From positions 2,053,001 to 2,117,000 of the forward strand of contig NC_092578.1 in assembly GCF_037975245.1 (NCBI RefSeq): a stretch of DNA of 64,000 nt. The letters are read 5' to 3'. This document shows, in pieces, positions 53,549 to 64,000 of this stretch. Every line of letters begins with the position of its first letter. Position 1 is the first letter of the stretch. The position numbers and the translations under genes are program-made. The notes beneath the pieces are model-generated. The model did not search any database, was not told the origin of the DNA, and saw nothing but the letters and a program-made list of their open reading frames with translations. Source of the DNA: Apostichopus japonicus. Taxonomy: Eukaryota; Echinodermata; Holothuroidea; Aspidochirotida; Stichopodidae.

Positions 53549-53664
53549 GCCTCCCCCTCTCCCCCCTCCCCCTCCCCCTCCCCTCTCCCCTCTCCCTCTC
53601 CCCCCTCCCCTCTCCCCCTCCCTCTCCCCCCTCCCCTCTCCCCCTCCCCTCTCCCCCCTCCCCT
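53549..53664. repeat. Long polypyrimidine (C/T) tract
   Basis: About 115 bases are almost wholly C and T on the plus strand, made of CCCCTC and CCCTCTC blocks repeated irregularly. The open frames over it (Pro/Ser/Leu on plus, Gly/Glu/Arg on minus) are artefacts. Mirror-like polypyrimidine tracts of this length can adopt triplex structure. Confidence 0.95.
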
Positions 53665-54643
53665 AGTGAATTGCACATAAAGGGTATTGTTTACTGTCAG
53701 TTCAGTATTTAGTGACAATTGAGTAGTACAAATGCTCTGACTCCTGACAAAGACTGGGATCTATTAAACTCTTCTGGTCTTGTAACATGATGATTGGTCC
53801 TTGCTATCTTATGTAGGTCACTTTTCCATAAATGCCAGATGTCTGGCTCTTTATCATGAATAAAGGAAATCTTTTCTGGCTTAGACATGAGGCATTTATC
53901 CACCCCTGTTCCCAAGACAAATTACTGAGATTTACTCCCTCTAGCATTATCTCAGGAAAATGAAATCATACTCAGGCAGCAATATCTTCAATTTGAAAGA
54001 AAAGTACAGTCTTTCTATTAATGCCAAACAATGCATGGAATGATAACAGATATTCATAAACTGTTAGTCTATCAGGGAAAAATAACTTTCTTGCTTTTTG
54101 ATCAATTCAATCTTCCAATCACATTCTTTCCATCTCATCAGATATGATTCAAACCAAACAGAATGTGGATGATAGCATATGTTTGCCTCGCACCATAATG
54201 GGTTTTCAGCTTCACACAAAGTTATTCAATCGGTTTCTCTTCTTCTGGTTAATTAATTTGCCCCTCATACACAAAGCTACTCCTGTACGATCCTCTAGGC
54301 ATAGTTCACAGTCTAAGAAATGTCATTGCATCTCAAAACAGTGGGCTTTTAGGACATGTATGCCTGACTTTTTCATCTTCCGCAATGATTATTTGAATGT
54401 CTTGTGGTAGGAAGCTAGATGAAATTATCAGATCAGTATACCAGCTGAGTGGTTAAAGCAATCTGCCTCTGTTGGTGAGTGTGGTGTGGTGAATGTTAAG
54501 GACTGTTCTTAAATCTATTAGTTTTACCTTGCCAGTGAACCATCTGGGAGTGACATAAATGAATCTTGTTTGTTTTGATAAGCTGTCAGTACATAATCTC
54601 ATTATGACATGTCACTATGTTTCCACTTCATTGTCATTCATAG

Positions 54644-54823
54644 TATGCTACTCCAACAGCTATTGGTTGGTTGCTTAAGATTCATGAGCCACCCTCTTTG
54701 TTGGAATTTTAATTTGAACACATTTTGCCTTGGTACGCTATTCTCACAGCTATTGGTTGGTTGCTTAAGATTCATGAGCCACCCTCTTTGTTGGAATTTT
54801 AATTTGAACACTTTTTGCCTTGG
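54644..54823. repeat. 90-bp direct tandem duplication
   Basis: Two adjacent 90-bp units (54644-54733 and 54734-54823) differ at only a handful of bases. TATTGGTTGGTTGCTTAAGA starts at 54661 and again at 54751. The near-identity suggests a recent duplication. Confidence 0.93.
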
Positions 54824-56861
54824 TTGACTCCTCCTACCCTGACCTATTATTTGGTAGCATGTTGTTACCTGCACCCTGGTATAAATTCCTTCCTATCTAT
54901 GCCCTTTAATAGCCGATTGAGTTACTTCATCTCATGGTTGACTTTACAGTAACTACACTATATATAGCCATGAAATTGTTTTACCATATCAAAAGTAGGA
55001 TACTGAGGGGGCTGCAGCCTCCAGCAGCCAAGCTGCACTCACAGTCTCAAATAATAGGCACAGCAATTTGTCAGAGTCCCAATTCAGTTATACCTTTATT
55101 ATCTGCTTCGTGGGAATGTTTATTTATATATTTTGAAATTGTATTAATGTAATATACTTTACTAATCGATCACTTTAATTTTCACAATTATGGTCGCTAT
55201 TTAAGAAAAAGCTATTGTTTATTTACCAAAATGGAAAAACAAAACTGCACATTGAATTCAAAATTTGAATAAAAGATAGCAAAAAAAAAAAAAAAAGTTG
55301 CCAGAGGGGATAACCCCTATATTGATATATCTTAGCTGAGCAGGTTTTTGCTGCTGTAGCTTATCTGTTTGATGCGGTGCCTAAAGACCATGTAACAATC
55401 ACTAATGTGATTTAGCCAGGATTGGTGACAACCAAGGAGGAGACCTGTATCATCTATTCCAGTAATCTAACATTTCATTTTGATGATTTGAATGAAATCA
55501 TGGATTGTGTATACTGCTGTTTGTTCACGCACACTCAACAGCCCCTTAGGCAGGGTACGTTCTTTCCTTCAGAAGGAGAGCAATGAAATGTCAGGCTTCT
55601 CTTCATGTTTTAGTACATAACAAAGCAGCAACTCTCCAGCCTATGCTGTTCAACTTTCCTTCAAGTGAACAAAAAAGAATTGTGTTCATTTGAGTTTTCA
55701 TAAGAGTAACACTGATTTAAAAAATCAATTGATCAGAATTGAATAAACACCATTAATTAGACGCTGCTGTTACTTAAGTTATCTTTCAGGTTGACTGGTT
55801 TGACCGTCATGTATCTATAAATATTGTAAAAATTGCTTAGTTGAAAGCCATAATTCCCCCCTCCCCTGCCCCAGCCCCACTATGTTCCCTTTCTCTGTTT
55901 GTACACACAATACCATAGCACAGGGCAATCTCCTATAGATCTCCTTCCTTTCTTTTCATAACTATTTCTTTCGGATAGTCTCTGATTTAATTAACTAGTC
56001 CCTTCATGTGGCATATTTTCCAGCAGTTTGCGTTTAAATTGTTTCTCCAGTGCGATATTTATCAGTTGGCCTGTTTGTATTGCCCTGCGGCCACATTCAT
56101 GCTTGGTTGAATCTAGGATACATTGTTTAATATCAAAAGCTGGCCCTCCTCCTCCAGTACCAAATATATTAGATGAAACCACTCACTAGATTAAATACGG
56201 TTGATCAAATAAAAAACAGCTTATTTTTATGAAATGTCTAACTACTCAATTTTTTTGGTTTGTTTTTTGGTTCTTTTTGTGATGTGTCTTGAGGCATCCG
56301 TGTTCCTTTTTGACAGTCTTATCTTTGCTGTAAGAGGAGGTAGTAGTTTCAAAGTCTTGGCACTCCAACAACAGGATGTATAACTTTTTTTTTTAAATCC
56401 AGATGTTGTTCCTGGAAATATTTCATCAAAGGATAACATAGTGTGTAGAGATGATATATAACTATTAAATGGTTTCTTTCGTGTATCCTTTTGTAGGTTT
56501 GATTACGATCTGTTTCGATCAGATTAGAATTGACGGGAATAAATCAAGCAAAAAACCGTTTGTTGGAAACAATTCCGTTTTTTTTTTTTTTTTTTTGCTG
56601 GGAATCCTGGAAATTGCTTTTTTTTCCAAAGGTTTAAAAAAATTGTCGGCAAGAAAAAGTATCCTTTGGTTTAATTATTTGAGAGTCCACTGTGGGTGTA
56701 TATTTTATTAGAGCAAACAGTTGTCACAATTCGTCAGACAGAAACCAGAAATGTGGTAAGATCAAAATTTAACTGCGCAGCAAGGGAATACTGCTAAATG
56801 TCATCACAAGTTCACAGATGACTAGAGCTGTCCAACAATGTATAAAAGGGGTATTTTAAAG

Positions 56862-57108
56862 TATGCTTTATTGACCCCAAATATGCTAGATATTCAAATA
56901 TGGTCACCTTTGGTCAAATTTCTTGAACTGTTCTTATTACAATCTTCAAGGAAATTTTTATCACTGGGACATTTAGTCATCTTGTGTCTTCCTTAAAAAT
57001 GTCTGAGAACAATTTGGAGAGTAGAGACCTCCAGGAAAGTAATTTTTGAAAACTTCCAGCAATTATAGCGTGCTATAATTTTGGGGCCCATGCAGACTAC
57101 CTTTAAAA
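56862..57108 (+). repeat. Dispersed repeat with 18-bp palindrome, copy 2 (inverted)
   Basis: This is the inverted partner of 130-381. It runs from AAAGTATGCTTTATTG through GACCCCAAATATGCTAGATA and CACTGGGACATTTAGTCATC to ATTATAGCGTGCTATAAT (57062-57079) and GACTACCTTTAA. Similarity to the reverse complement of copy 1 is clear throughout, with scattered substitutions and short indels. Confidence 0.75.
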
Positions 57109-57551
57109 ATGTGAAGAAAGAAAACGTGGTTAGAAGGGCAGATAACTGTTCCACTAATTCAACCTTTTGAGGTTTCCCAAGTTATTGTGGAGTGAAAATA
57201 AATTTAAATTCCCTTAAAGCTTAACAAGAGATATTGTACTGCAAACTTACAGTGACACATTATGAATAATTATATCATCGTTATCATTCTTTAAGTAGTT
57301 CTGGGGAGAAATAAACATTTTAAAGTTTAATCCAGCTTTCCACTTACCTGTCTCCTCACACAACTTCCATATTTAGACAACAATAGTCGAGATCGTTTCC
57401 ACATTCTTAAAATGACATTTATGAGAATAAGGAAGTTCTGTACAAAATCTTCATGATATAAAGTAGTAGATATAAACTTCTGTTTTGTCTGCGGAACCTT
57501 GCAACGGGTTCTCTGATCCGGACAATAACTTTGCTCAAAGCTGACATTTGA

Positions 57552-57700
57552 TTGTGTGAATAATAATATTTTTTTAAAATTAATATTATTGTCATCTTTA
57601 ATGAGGGTAGTCCTGCTCAGTGCAGAAGCACTGCTTTCCAGAGGAGCCCTCTATATAAAACGCAGCACATCCAAGTGCTGAAGAAACCACATCAAAACAT
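57552..57700. repeat. Possible dispersed repeat with hairpin
   Basis: The left part is an AT-rich inverted repeat (AATAATATT … AATATTATT, 57560-57590). This is followed by GAGGGTAGTCCTGCTC, a perfect hairpin CAGTGC-AGAA-GCACTG near 57620, GAGCCCTCTATATAAAACGC and an AAGTGCTGAAG end. The layout looks like a small mobile element, and similar GAGGGTAGTC…CCTC blocks following ATA runs are, from memory, common in marine deuterostomes. There is no second copy in the window to prove it. Confidence 0.35.
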
Positions 57701-57774
57701 TGTCAGCTGTGTAAATAACTATTTATTCTTGTTTCTATTTATCTTTTATCTGTTCTTTTTGTTTTCCTTTTTAG

Positions 57775-57977
57775 AGACCATCAGTAAGCAACTCACCCTT
57801 GCAGTCCTCCAACGGGCAAACCAATAGAGGGCCTCCTTCATCCTTAGCAATTGACAGTTGGGGTGCTGAGAAGCCGTTCTCTGAAATGCTAAACAAGTCC
57901 TCCAAGTCTAATAAGAGCATGCGTATGATGGGTCATTATGACGGTGGCGCTAGGGGTGCAGCTAACCTGGAAAACAA
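57775..57977 (+). CDS. ADCY5/6: Adenylyl cyclase exon: C1b linker
   Basis: The exon is 203 bp, phase 0 at entry, leaving AA of a split Lys codon. The acceptor is TTTTCCTTTTTAG and the donor is GTAAGC. It encodes a Ser/Asn/Pro-rich start (RPSVSNSPLQSSNGQTNRGP), then DSWGAEKPFSEMLNKSSKSN, then KSMRMMGHYDG and GAANLENK. WGAEKPF and the later MRMMG match WGAERPF and KRMGF of vertebrate ADCY5. C1b is the poorly ordered regulatory linker after C1a. Several Ser residues near Lys/Arg (for example KSSKSNKS) could be kinase sites, but that is inference only. Confidence 0.93.
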
Positions 57978-59871
57978 GTAAGCATATGCTGATGAAGAAT
58001 GGTCACCTGTATCAATGGAAATAAACAAGCAATGATAGTAGAACCACGTTCTCCTACCCCCTCCCCCCCCCCCCTCCAAAAAAAAAAGGTCAGTTGCTAC
58101 TGGCATGGTGATGTCATATTTAGATTATTTTCTTTGGTGTTACTCTTTCATACAAATTGAACGTTAAAATTATGATATTTCTTAGCGGGAATTATATTGT
58201 TAGATTAAAAATATCATGGTTGAAGTAAATGTTTTACATGACAGAAAATGGGAATATTATTTTCCTCTTTTTTCCTTCTTTCTTTCCATTTCATCCAATA
58301 TTTATGATTTTTTTTTGTTATAATTTCGTTCTTTTTTTTACATCTGGGAAGACAAAATTTTCACAGCCAATCGATATCTGGAGGCAATGAATGTTATGTG
58401 AGCTGGAACCATGGCTGATGACTAACCATCCCAAGATGATTATTCCGAGCTTACAACATCATCTCCGTTTCTCCTCCTCCTCCCGAATCCAACCTCCTAA
58501 TCAACATACTTGAGATGTATTTTCTTTTCCATCATTGTTTAGTCATTTCCAGAGAACTCGCTACCTCAAGCTAGTGCTCTCGAATTATCCGTTGGATTTT
58601 AAAATTTCTCCTCGATCAGAGACCAAAAATAAACCTCCAATAGTCATGTCCGATGAGGACCTGGACATCTCCTCGTTTTACACAAATAAAATCATCCATT
58701 TTGAAGAAGGAGACACCTGCCTGTGCTGTCAAGATTGATATCAGAATGTTTGCGCTCACGATTCAAGTCCTTGTCCGGACTGGATGGTTGGCAATAGATT
58801 CTAACGGCGTCCTCTTACAAACACAAGGCCTCCCCTCCCAAACTTTGAGAGATGGCTTTGTTGTCTTTTCAGCGGCACTTATAAACAGATGTGCACTCCT
58901 CCTCAGTCAAATTTAAGTGCAGAGTGAATAGATTTGTTTTAAAGAGACCTTTTTCTGTAACTCTCTAAAAAAAAAGGGAAAAAGGGGGGATGAGGTGTAT
59001 GTGAATGTTAAAAGTTATCTCCTTGGTGAGTACGTCTGACACAATGTCTCTCTCTCCCTTTGTGCTTGTTTCTTTATGCGTTGAAGGTTCGAGAAAAATA
59101 CATTCTACAAAAGTTTATCGGAGTAGAGTTGCATTCCCAAAAGAGAATTCAAGATAAGAAAGTATCATTCTACTGAATTGGAAGGATTTCAAAATACAGA
59201 ATTTATTCCTGAGCTTGAGCTTTCTAGCACCAAAAATGAAAGTGCATAAAACCATTTTTTTGTTTTTTTTTTAAAGTTAAGTTTGTTTAGTTTCATTATA
59301 TTATTTATAATTTCATTTTCATGTATTATTTATAATTTCAATATAGTTTATAAGCTAATCATGATAGTTTGCTGCCACCTTACGCTCTGCCTCTCCAACA
59401 ACTCTCAAGTTTGAGTCAGGCCTTTCTTTTATGTTTCTTCTATTTTCTTCTCTTTCTTTTTTCCCCAATCTCCTCCGTTTTGCATCTTCCTGTTTGTATA
59501 TATAGTTTGCTCTCATATTTCCATGATGAGGTAGTATTCCCTGGTGTGCCTGACGAGAAATTTCAACGCCAGATTTGTGACATTTTTCGCTGAATTCTTG
59601 TCTTAGTCATGGTCGACCGTATTTACACATGCAGTTGTGAAACAGAATAATTTGTCAGAACGATAGTATTTTCAGAGTTGTTGTTCTCCCATCCCGCCAA
59701 GAAGAAATATCGTATGCCGTGAATATATTTCTCTGAAGCAATGTTATTGTCCTCGGTATCACTTTGAAACATGTACTGTATTGTGTCTCATACAACTGAT
59801 GAATACAGTAAAAACAGTTATCGAGTTTCTCTCAAATGGGAAAATAAATTCTTGTTTCGTTATCTCGTCAG
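57978..59871 (+). other. ADCY5/6: Intron, 1.9 kb
   Basis: This GT-AG intron interrupts a Lys codon. It contains a poly(C)/poly(A) tract at 58058-58088, a relatively GC-rich part (about 58400-58920) with an open frame that could be an alternative terminal exon (58543-58738), A/G-rich sequence near 58965-58990, and a T-rich stretch near 59255. The rest is featureless. Confidence 0.8.
58543..58738 (+). CDS. Speculative alternative terminal exon
   Basis: TCATTGTTTAG precedes base 58543. Joined to the AA left by the 57775 exon, the frame continues for 64 more codons to a TGA at 58736-58738. It reads, in part, HFQRTRYLKLVLSNYPLDFK, SDEDLDISSFYTNK and FEEGDTCLCCQD. If used, it would give a cyclase half-molecule lacking M2 and C2. 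The stretch is richer in G+C than its surroundings, but I recognise no homology and the acceptor pyrimidine tract is only moderate. It may equally be a decayed repeat. Confidence 0.15.
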
Positions 59872-60031
59872 GCTCGGTTTGGACAGACAAGCGACTGAAC
59901 GAAGGGACCCAGAAGAGGAGGTTAATGACTTCCTCGGACGTGCCATTGATGCCCGCAGCATCGACAGGCTTCGCTCAGAGCACGTCAAGAGACTCACTCT
60001 AACATTCCGCAAGCGAGATCTGGAGGCAAAG
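59872..60031 (+). CDS. ADCY5/6: Adenylyl cyclase exon: end of C1b
   Basis: The exon is 160 bp. It completes the split Lys codon and ends in phase 0. The acceptor is TTTCGTTATCTCGTCAG and the donor is GTTTGG, which is weaker than the others at positions +3 to +6. It encodes [20 protein letters not shown], then [20 protein letters not shown], then [33 protein letters not shown] and LTFRKRDLE match the vertebrate ADCY5 segment [20 protein letters not shown] … LTFREPDLE almost residue for residue. It is the best class-specific evidence in the window. The segment leads directly to the second membrane domain. Confidence 0.97.
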
Positions 60032-60432
60032 GTTTGGACTTTACCATCTTCAAGGACTTTGCTTGATTCTACCTTTAAGGAGGTTACTTTGGGGGATTTT
60101 GATCATTCTGCAGATCAAGTCTCCTAAACTTAAATAAAAAAATAAATAGCAAAGTAACTTCTGAAAATCATTAGTCTGTGTGGTGCTGAATTACCTACAA
60201 GATTAGGCATAGACTGCAAGTCTAGAGAAAGTAAAATACAAATGCAAATAGAAACTAATTAACTAAAAGTATAATTACCTAACAAAAAAATGGGGAAAAA
60301 CAAAGGGTTTTCAGGCATTGTTTGCATATAATCTTAAATCCCATTGCCCTAACTTGTAAACCTGATATCCCAAGAAGAGAAACATTGACAAATGTCCTGC
60401 TTGTATGTGGCTTGTCCATAATGATCATTTCA

Positions 60433-60598
60433 AGGTCACAGGTTGCAGTCAAAGGTCAAAGATCAGCAAAGATCAGAATGTTAATATCTGAAACACTTTT
60501 TATTTTGAACAAGGAGGAAGTTTGTACAGGTATCACGGATTGGCCTTATAACAAAGTGTTCAGTTTTGGTGGAGGTCGAAGGTGGAGGTCACAGGTCA
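60433..60598 (+). promoter_or_regulatory. Cluster of DR1-type AGGTCA half-sites
   Basis: Three direct repeats with one-base spacers lie within 166 bp: AGGTCA-C-AGGTTG (60433-60445), AGGTCA-A-AGATCA (60453-60465) and a perfect AGGTCA-C-AGGTCA (60586-60598). DR1 is the binding arrangement for RXR and HNF4-type nuclear receptors in animals. This shows sequence potential only; AGGTCA-rich stretches also occur in simple dispersed repeats. Confidence 0.35.
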
Positions 60599-62324
60599 TT
60601 TCGGGTCAAAAATAAGTAAATAACCTGAATACCTTGTGATCATGATATCTGGAATAGTGAATATGGCTTGCCCATTATAAGTTAGCGTACTAATGTTTGT
60701 GGAGTGGGTCAAGTACCAGCAGCTGTTAAAATTCAAAATCTTAACTTATATTTCAAGAAACGTAACTCAAAAGTTAGATTCTTGCTAAGTCGATGAAATC
60801 ATATTTCAAATGAAAAACAACAACAACAAATGTCTAAGCATGTGGATAGCTTCTCTGTTTATGCTATAACAGACTGCAGTAGCATGGAAAATGTTAAACA
60901 GAAGCCGGACTCATGTAGATATGTTTTCACTTTATTATTAAACAAACAAGAATTTCATTCTTACTCAACACTGATCATTTGGGTATTAAATGAGCAGTAA
61001 TGCAATATTTGGTTGGTTCAAAATAATCTTGAGAAAACCATTTGGACACTACATTAGAACAATTCAGCTAACATCATGAATCCATTACACTTTGGTTTTG
61101 TACCCTTTATTCACACCATGTTTTGAAAAATCACAAACCCATTAGTTAGGAAAGATAAACCTTTTCTGAAAAGTTCCGCAATTAATGTAAAATTGGTGAT
61201 ATTGACATCTGTAGCTTTGAAACAAACAACGTAGATATCTGATTTACATACAGCAGGTTCTTCATTGCGTTAATAGTGGTAGCATTGTGACTCTCCAAGT
61301 CACGTAAAACCTACAGTTTAAATAATGTTTACGCTTTACCCATCTTAGTTATTTTTTCACGCTTTCCCTCATTTAACTCATATTTCTAAAATCAATTTAT
61401 CTATCTCCTCTTCCCCTTTTAACGTCGTCGTCGATGCTATAATTTTATCTTTAGCAGAGGCTAATTTTAGTCCTCTTCTCGTAAAGAATTACCTCATCCT
61501 CTCCCTCCTTAACAAATGGGTCTCATTTTTCATCTCTGCTAATCTTTGTGTGGAGTTAAATTTTACGAAGTCAATCACCCTGGAGATTGTTATCGTTTCA
61601 TCATGCAGCCAACGTCATTCTCTAACACTTCAGTGTCTTGCCTTACAGTAATGATGATATAAAATATCCTGCAAGGATTTTGAAAGAAACTGTTTGATAT
61701 TCAAAAAAGATCTCTTACAAAGTAAAAATTAGTTTTCAGGTGGCTTTGACGCCCCCTCAAGCACTGTTTATTATCATCCTCATTTGTGGCAAATTTGTTC
61801 CTCGTTTCTTGAGGTGTAATTATGAGTTTTCTGAATGACATTCCTCCCATCAGAAATATTTGGAAAGTGTCTGGGTCCTTCTGAGAAGGAAAAAGACCAA
61901 AATCCATGAAAATCTAGACGATCAAATTTCATTCATTTACTTTGCTTTGTCACGAAAAAAAGGACAGTTACCTGGCTAATCTTAGACATGCCTTGTTGTT
62001 TAGCTTAACAGAATTTGATAACGTGGCCAGCTGTTTAGTCTTCAAGGATAAAACGATTCTTAAGTTTCACTCTCAGGAATGTTAATAAACATTTGTCAGA
62101 GAGGAAAGGACAGTAAGAAGGAAAATTCTCCTCAGCTCAACTTGACTGTTTAGAAGAATAATTCTTTCAGGTTCAATTAAGTCAGTGGGATTGACAACTG
62201 GGCAGATTCAGCATTTCATTAATAGTTTTAACATAATCATGTAATAATAAAATGTTAGAGGTTAGTTGAGGTCATTTGTAGTGCTTGTAGGATAAGCTAT
62301 GAACAAGATCTAGGTTCAGGGAGA

Positions 62325-62450
62325 GTGAGGAGGTAGAGGTGGGTTAGTGGGAGATAGGTGGGTTAGTGGGTGGTAGAGGTGGGTTTGTGGGAGGTAGAGG
62401 TGGGGGTATGGGGAGATAGAGGTAGGGGAAAGAGGTGGGGTATGGGGAGG
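62325..62450. repeat. G-rich minisatellite (GGTAGAGGTGGG type)
   Basis: Variants of GGGAGGTAGAGGTGGGTTAG recur about every 20-27 bases, five to six times. The plus strand is nearly all G, A and T. Confidence 0.85.
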
Positions 62451-62764
62451 ATGAGGCCTTAACGTATAGCTTAGAGATTGAGGGGGGTGCTTGTCATAAT
62501 CTAAGGCAAATAAAGCCCGTGGTTACCATGCAGTCTGGAAAATGGAAAAGAAAGCAGAGAATATTGGGTGGCTAGTCATATGTTAGAAAGGGTTTCAGTT
62601 TATCATATTTTAAATATTATATTGTTTTACCGTCATCCTGCATGTAGAAGGTCTTCATTGTGAATGCATTCAAGATCTCTGAATTTATACAGAACATTTT
62701 ACTGAATGTCTGCCCAATAGTACTTCCCATTCTAATAGATACCTGTTAATGTCATACCATCATG

Positions 62765-62810
62765 GATATTGGGGTAGTGTCAAATATGATATTGGGGTAG
62801 TGTCAAATAT
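62765..62810. repeat. Perfect 23-bp direct duplication
   Basis: The 23-bp unit that starts GATATTGGGGTAGTGTCAAA occurs at 62765-62787 and again at 62788-62810 with no difference. Confidence 0.95.
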
Positions 62811-63016
62811 AGTAGAGATTTCTTGGTTTTTTTCGTCATGGATATTCCTCTGTGAATGTACCCAAACTTATGGATAAATATTTATATAGCCTACCCTCCC
62901 AGTGGGTTAACAAAAGCCTGATCCCCAGCTCATATTCTCTTTACAGCCCCATGGATTTTGTGGTGTAGTGTACATATAATCATGATTATCTTTTCTTGTT
63001 GTTGTTTTACCTTCAG

Positions 63017-63114
63017 TATTCCATGGAGAGGGATGTTATGTTCAGTGCTTACATGATCTGTGCTTTCTTCTCTCTTGTCTTCATCTGTTTGGCTCAACTA
63101 TCAATATTTCCACT
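63017..63114 (+). CDS. ADCY5/6: Adenylyl cyclase exon: first helix of M2
   Basis: The exon is 98 bp, phase 0 at entry, leaving CT of a split Leu codon. The acceptor is TTTTACCTTCAG and the donor is GTGAGT. It encodes YSMERDVMFSAYMICAFFSL followed by VFICLAQLSIFPL. About 21 hydrophobic residues from FSAYMIC onward form the first transmembrane helix of the second membrane domain. YS-x-x-x-D-x-x-F-x-AY at its start and I-F-P at its end match ADCY5/6 (YSKQVDDRFGAYVA … IVPH). The protein continues beyond the window into the rest of M2 and C2. Confidence 0.92.
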
Positions 63115-64000
63115 GTGAGTATATCAGCGTTTTTTTCTTCTTATTTCTCGTAATACTTTAAATAATTTTTTCAATGATTGGAACAGTTTTTCAAGAAGCT
63201 TTCTGCAATGATTTTGTTACATTTTTAATTTTATTTGTAAACTATAACTCTCAGAACAGTGCAACCTTATGAGGTTTTCTTTCTTTTATATTTTTGTTCA
63301 TTTCTAGAGAATGGTAAATTGGTTCAGCATTTTGAGATACCAGTTTTGGAAGAAACAAATTGCTGAATTAATTAATATAATTAACTGTCATTTGGTGCAA
63401 ATATCTCAAGCTTATCTTTAGTTTCATAAACATGTTCAGAATCCACAACATCTGGTAATAATTCAACATACTGTAGCAAACAGATAACATTCGTTCATTA
63501 GGCCTAATATGGCTATAAGTAAACTTTACTGTTTTGCAAACTGGTTACCTCACATCATTTAGACTAGTGTTCTTAAAGTGGACACAGCCTCCGACATGAA
63601 TAGATTTAAAATGATTACAACCTATTAGAAGGAACCTGGACAAATCTCTAAAATGTTTGGGGGGTAGGGCGGTTTCTCAAGGCACTCCAGAAAGGGCATA
63701 CTGGAGCGACAATTAGATATAATCCGATGACAAAATACTTCTTTTCTGATGATCCTTTTCTGGTTTGGGTTCTCTTGGCATATCTGTTGTTTTATTTGAA
63801 AATGTGTACTGAGTTAATATCTGAAAAAGAAGTTGAGTTTATTTCAAATATAATAAGAATATATTCAAATATAATATGAAGTATGGAGGCAAAGGTTTTA
63901 AGGTCTCTACCTAGCTATATTTGTATACATCATATCAGAATATCATATCAGAAATAATTGATCCATTTATATACTATCTATATCTGTAGTGAAATTGTCT
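63115..64000 (+). other. ADCY5/6: Start of the following intron
   Basis: This sequence is AT-rich after the GTGAGT donor, with no further exon before the window ends. A short repeat of ATTCAAATATAATA lies near 63843-63878. Nothing else is recognisable. Confidence 0.75.

Larger units (their letters stand above)
43939..57774 (+). other. ADCY5/6: Intron or intron cluster, 13.8 kb
   Basis: This stretch is GT-AG in phase 0 if read as one intron. Two candidate in-frame microexons (46221-46247 and 46939-46953) may divide it. It also contains a 28-bp minisatellite (44114-44609), an AGA run (44813-44827), a C-rich tract near 47227, a poly(C) run near 50227, a 21-bp AT-rich repeat (50569-50742), a poly(G) run near 52716, a long polypyrimidine tract (53549-53664), a 90-bp direct duplication (54644-54823), a poly(T) run at 56580-56596, the inverted dispersed repeat (56862-57108) and a possible repeat with a hairpin (57552-57700). 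Confidence 0.75.
60032..63016 (+). other. ADCY5/6: Intron, 3.0 kb
   Basis: This is a GT-AG intron in phase 0. It contains a cluster of AGGTCA half-sites (60433-60598), a G-rich minisatellite (62325-62450) and a perfect 23-bp direct duplication (62765-62810). Open frames within it (for example 60322-60615) are not recognisable. Confidence 0.8.

Noticed and set aside
53472-53718. Gly/Arg/Glu-rich and Pro/Ser-rich open frames on both strands
   Set aside because: They are translations of the polypyrimidine tract.

Overview
The window is eukaryotic genomic DNA, AT-rich, and is dominated by one large spread-out gene on the plus strand. Nine exons, each bounded by AG and GT, join in a single open frame (1,271 coding bases, about 423 codons). 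They encode the middle of a membrane adenylyl cyclase of the ADCY5/ADCY6 class: the last helix of the first membrane domain, the whole C1a catalytic domain, the C1b linker, and the first helix of the second membrane domain. The 5' exons (N-terminus, most of M1) and the 3' exons (rest of M2, C2 catalytic domain) lie outside the window. I see no second protein-coding gene.

The organism is most likely an invertebrate animal. The protein is clearly animal ADCY5/6. The introns are large (1.1 to 13.8 kb) and full of tRNA-derived SINE-like sequence, small hAT-type elements, minisatellites and microsatellites. An ambulacrarian (echinoderm or hemichordate) would fit, but a mollusc or other marine invertebrate cannot be excluded from the sequence alone.

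Layout. 1-9940: intron or 5' flank with a degenerate ~20-bp repeat, a tRNA-SINE, a hAT-like MITE and two dispersed repeats. 9941-10090: exon for the end of M1. 21526-21647, 29923-30034, 31123-31250, 39491-39649 and 43800-43938: C1a catalytic domain. 57775-57977 and 59872-60031: C1b. 63017-63114: start of M2. The intron at 10091-21525 holds only simple repeats. The intron at 21648-29922 holds a 134-bp minisatellite, a CTA array, a tRNA-like sequence inside TA repeats and a possible LINE remnant. The intron at 31251-39490 holds an 11-copy 92-bp minisatellite and a second hAT-like MITE with a perfect 8-bp target duplication. The intron at 43939-57774 holds a 28-bp minisatellite, two candidate in-frame microexons (27 and 15 bp), a polypyrimidine tract and an inverted copy of the repeat at 130-381.

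Functionally, the visible part supplies the C1 half of the catalytic core. Both metal-binding aspartates and the C1 forskolin-pocket residues are conserved, so nothing suggests a dead enzyme. The points most worth checking are the two microexons, a possible truncating terminal exon at 58543-58738, the 92-bp array whose units each carry acceptor-like and donor-like motifs, and the inverted palindrome-bearing repeat pair.
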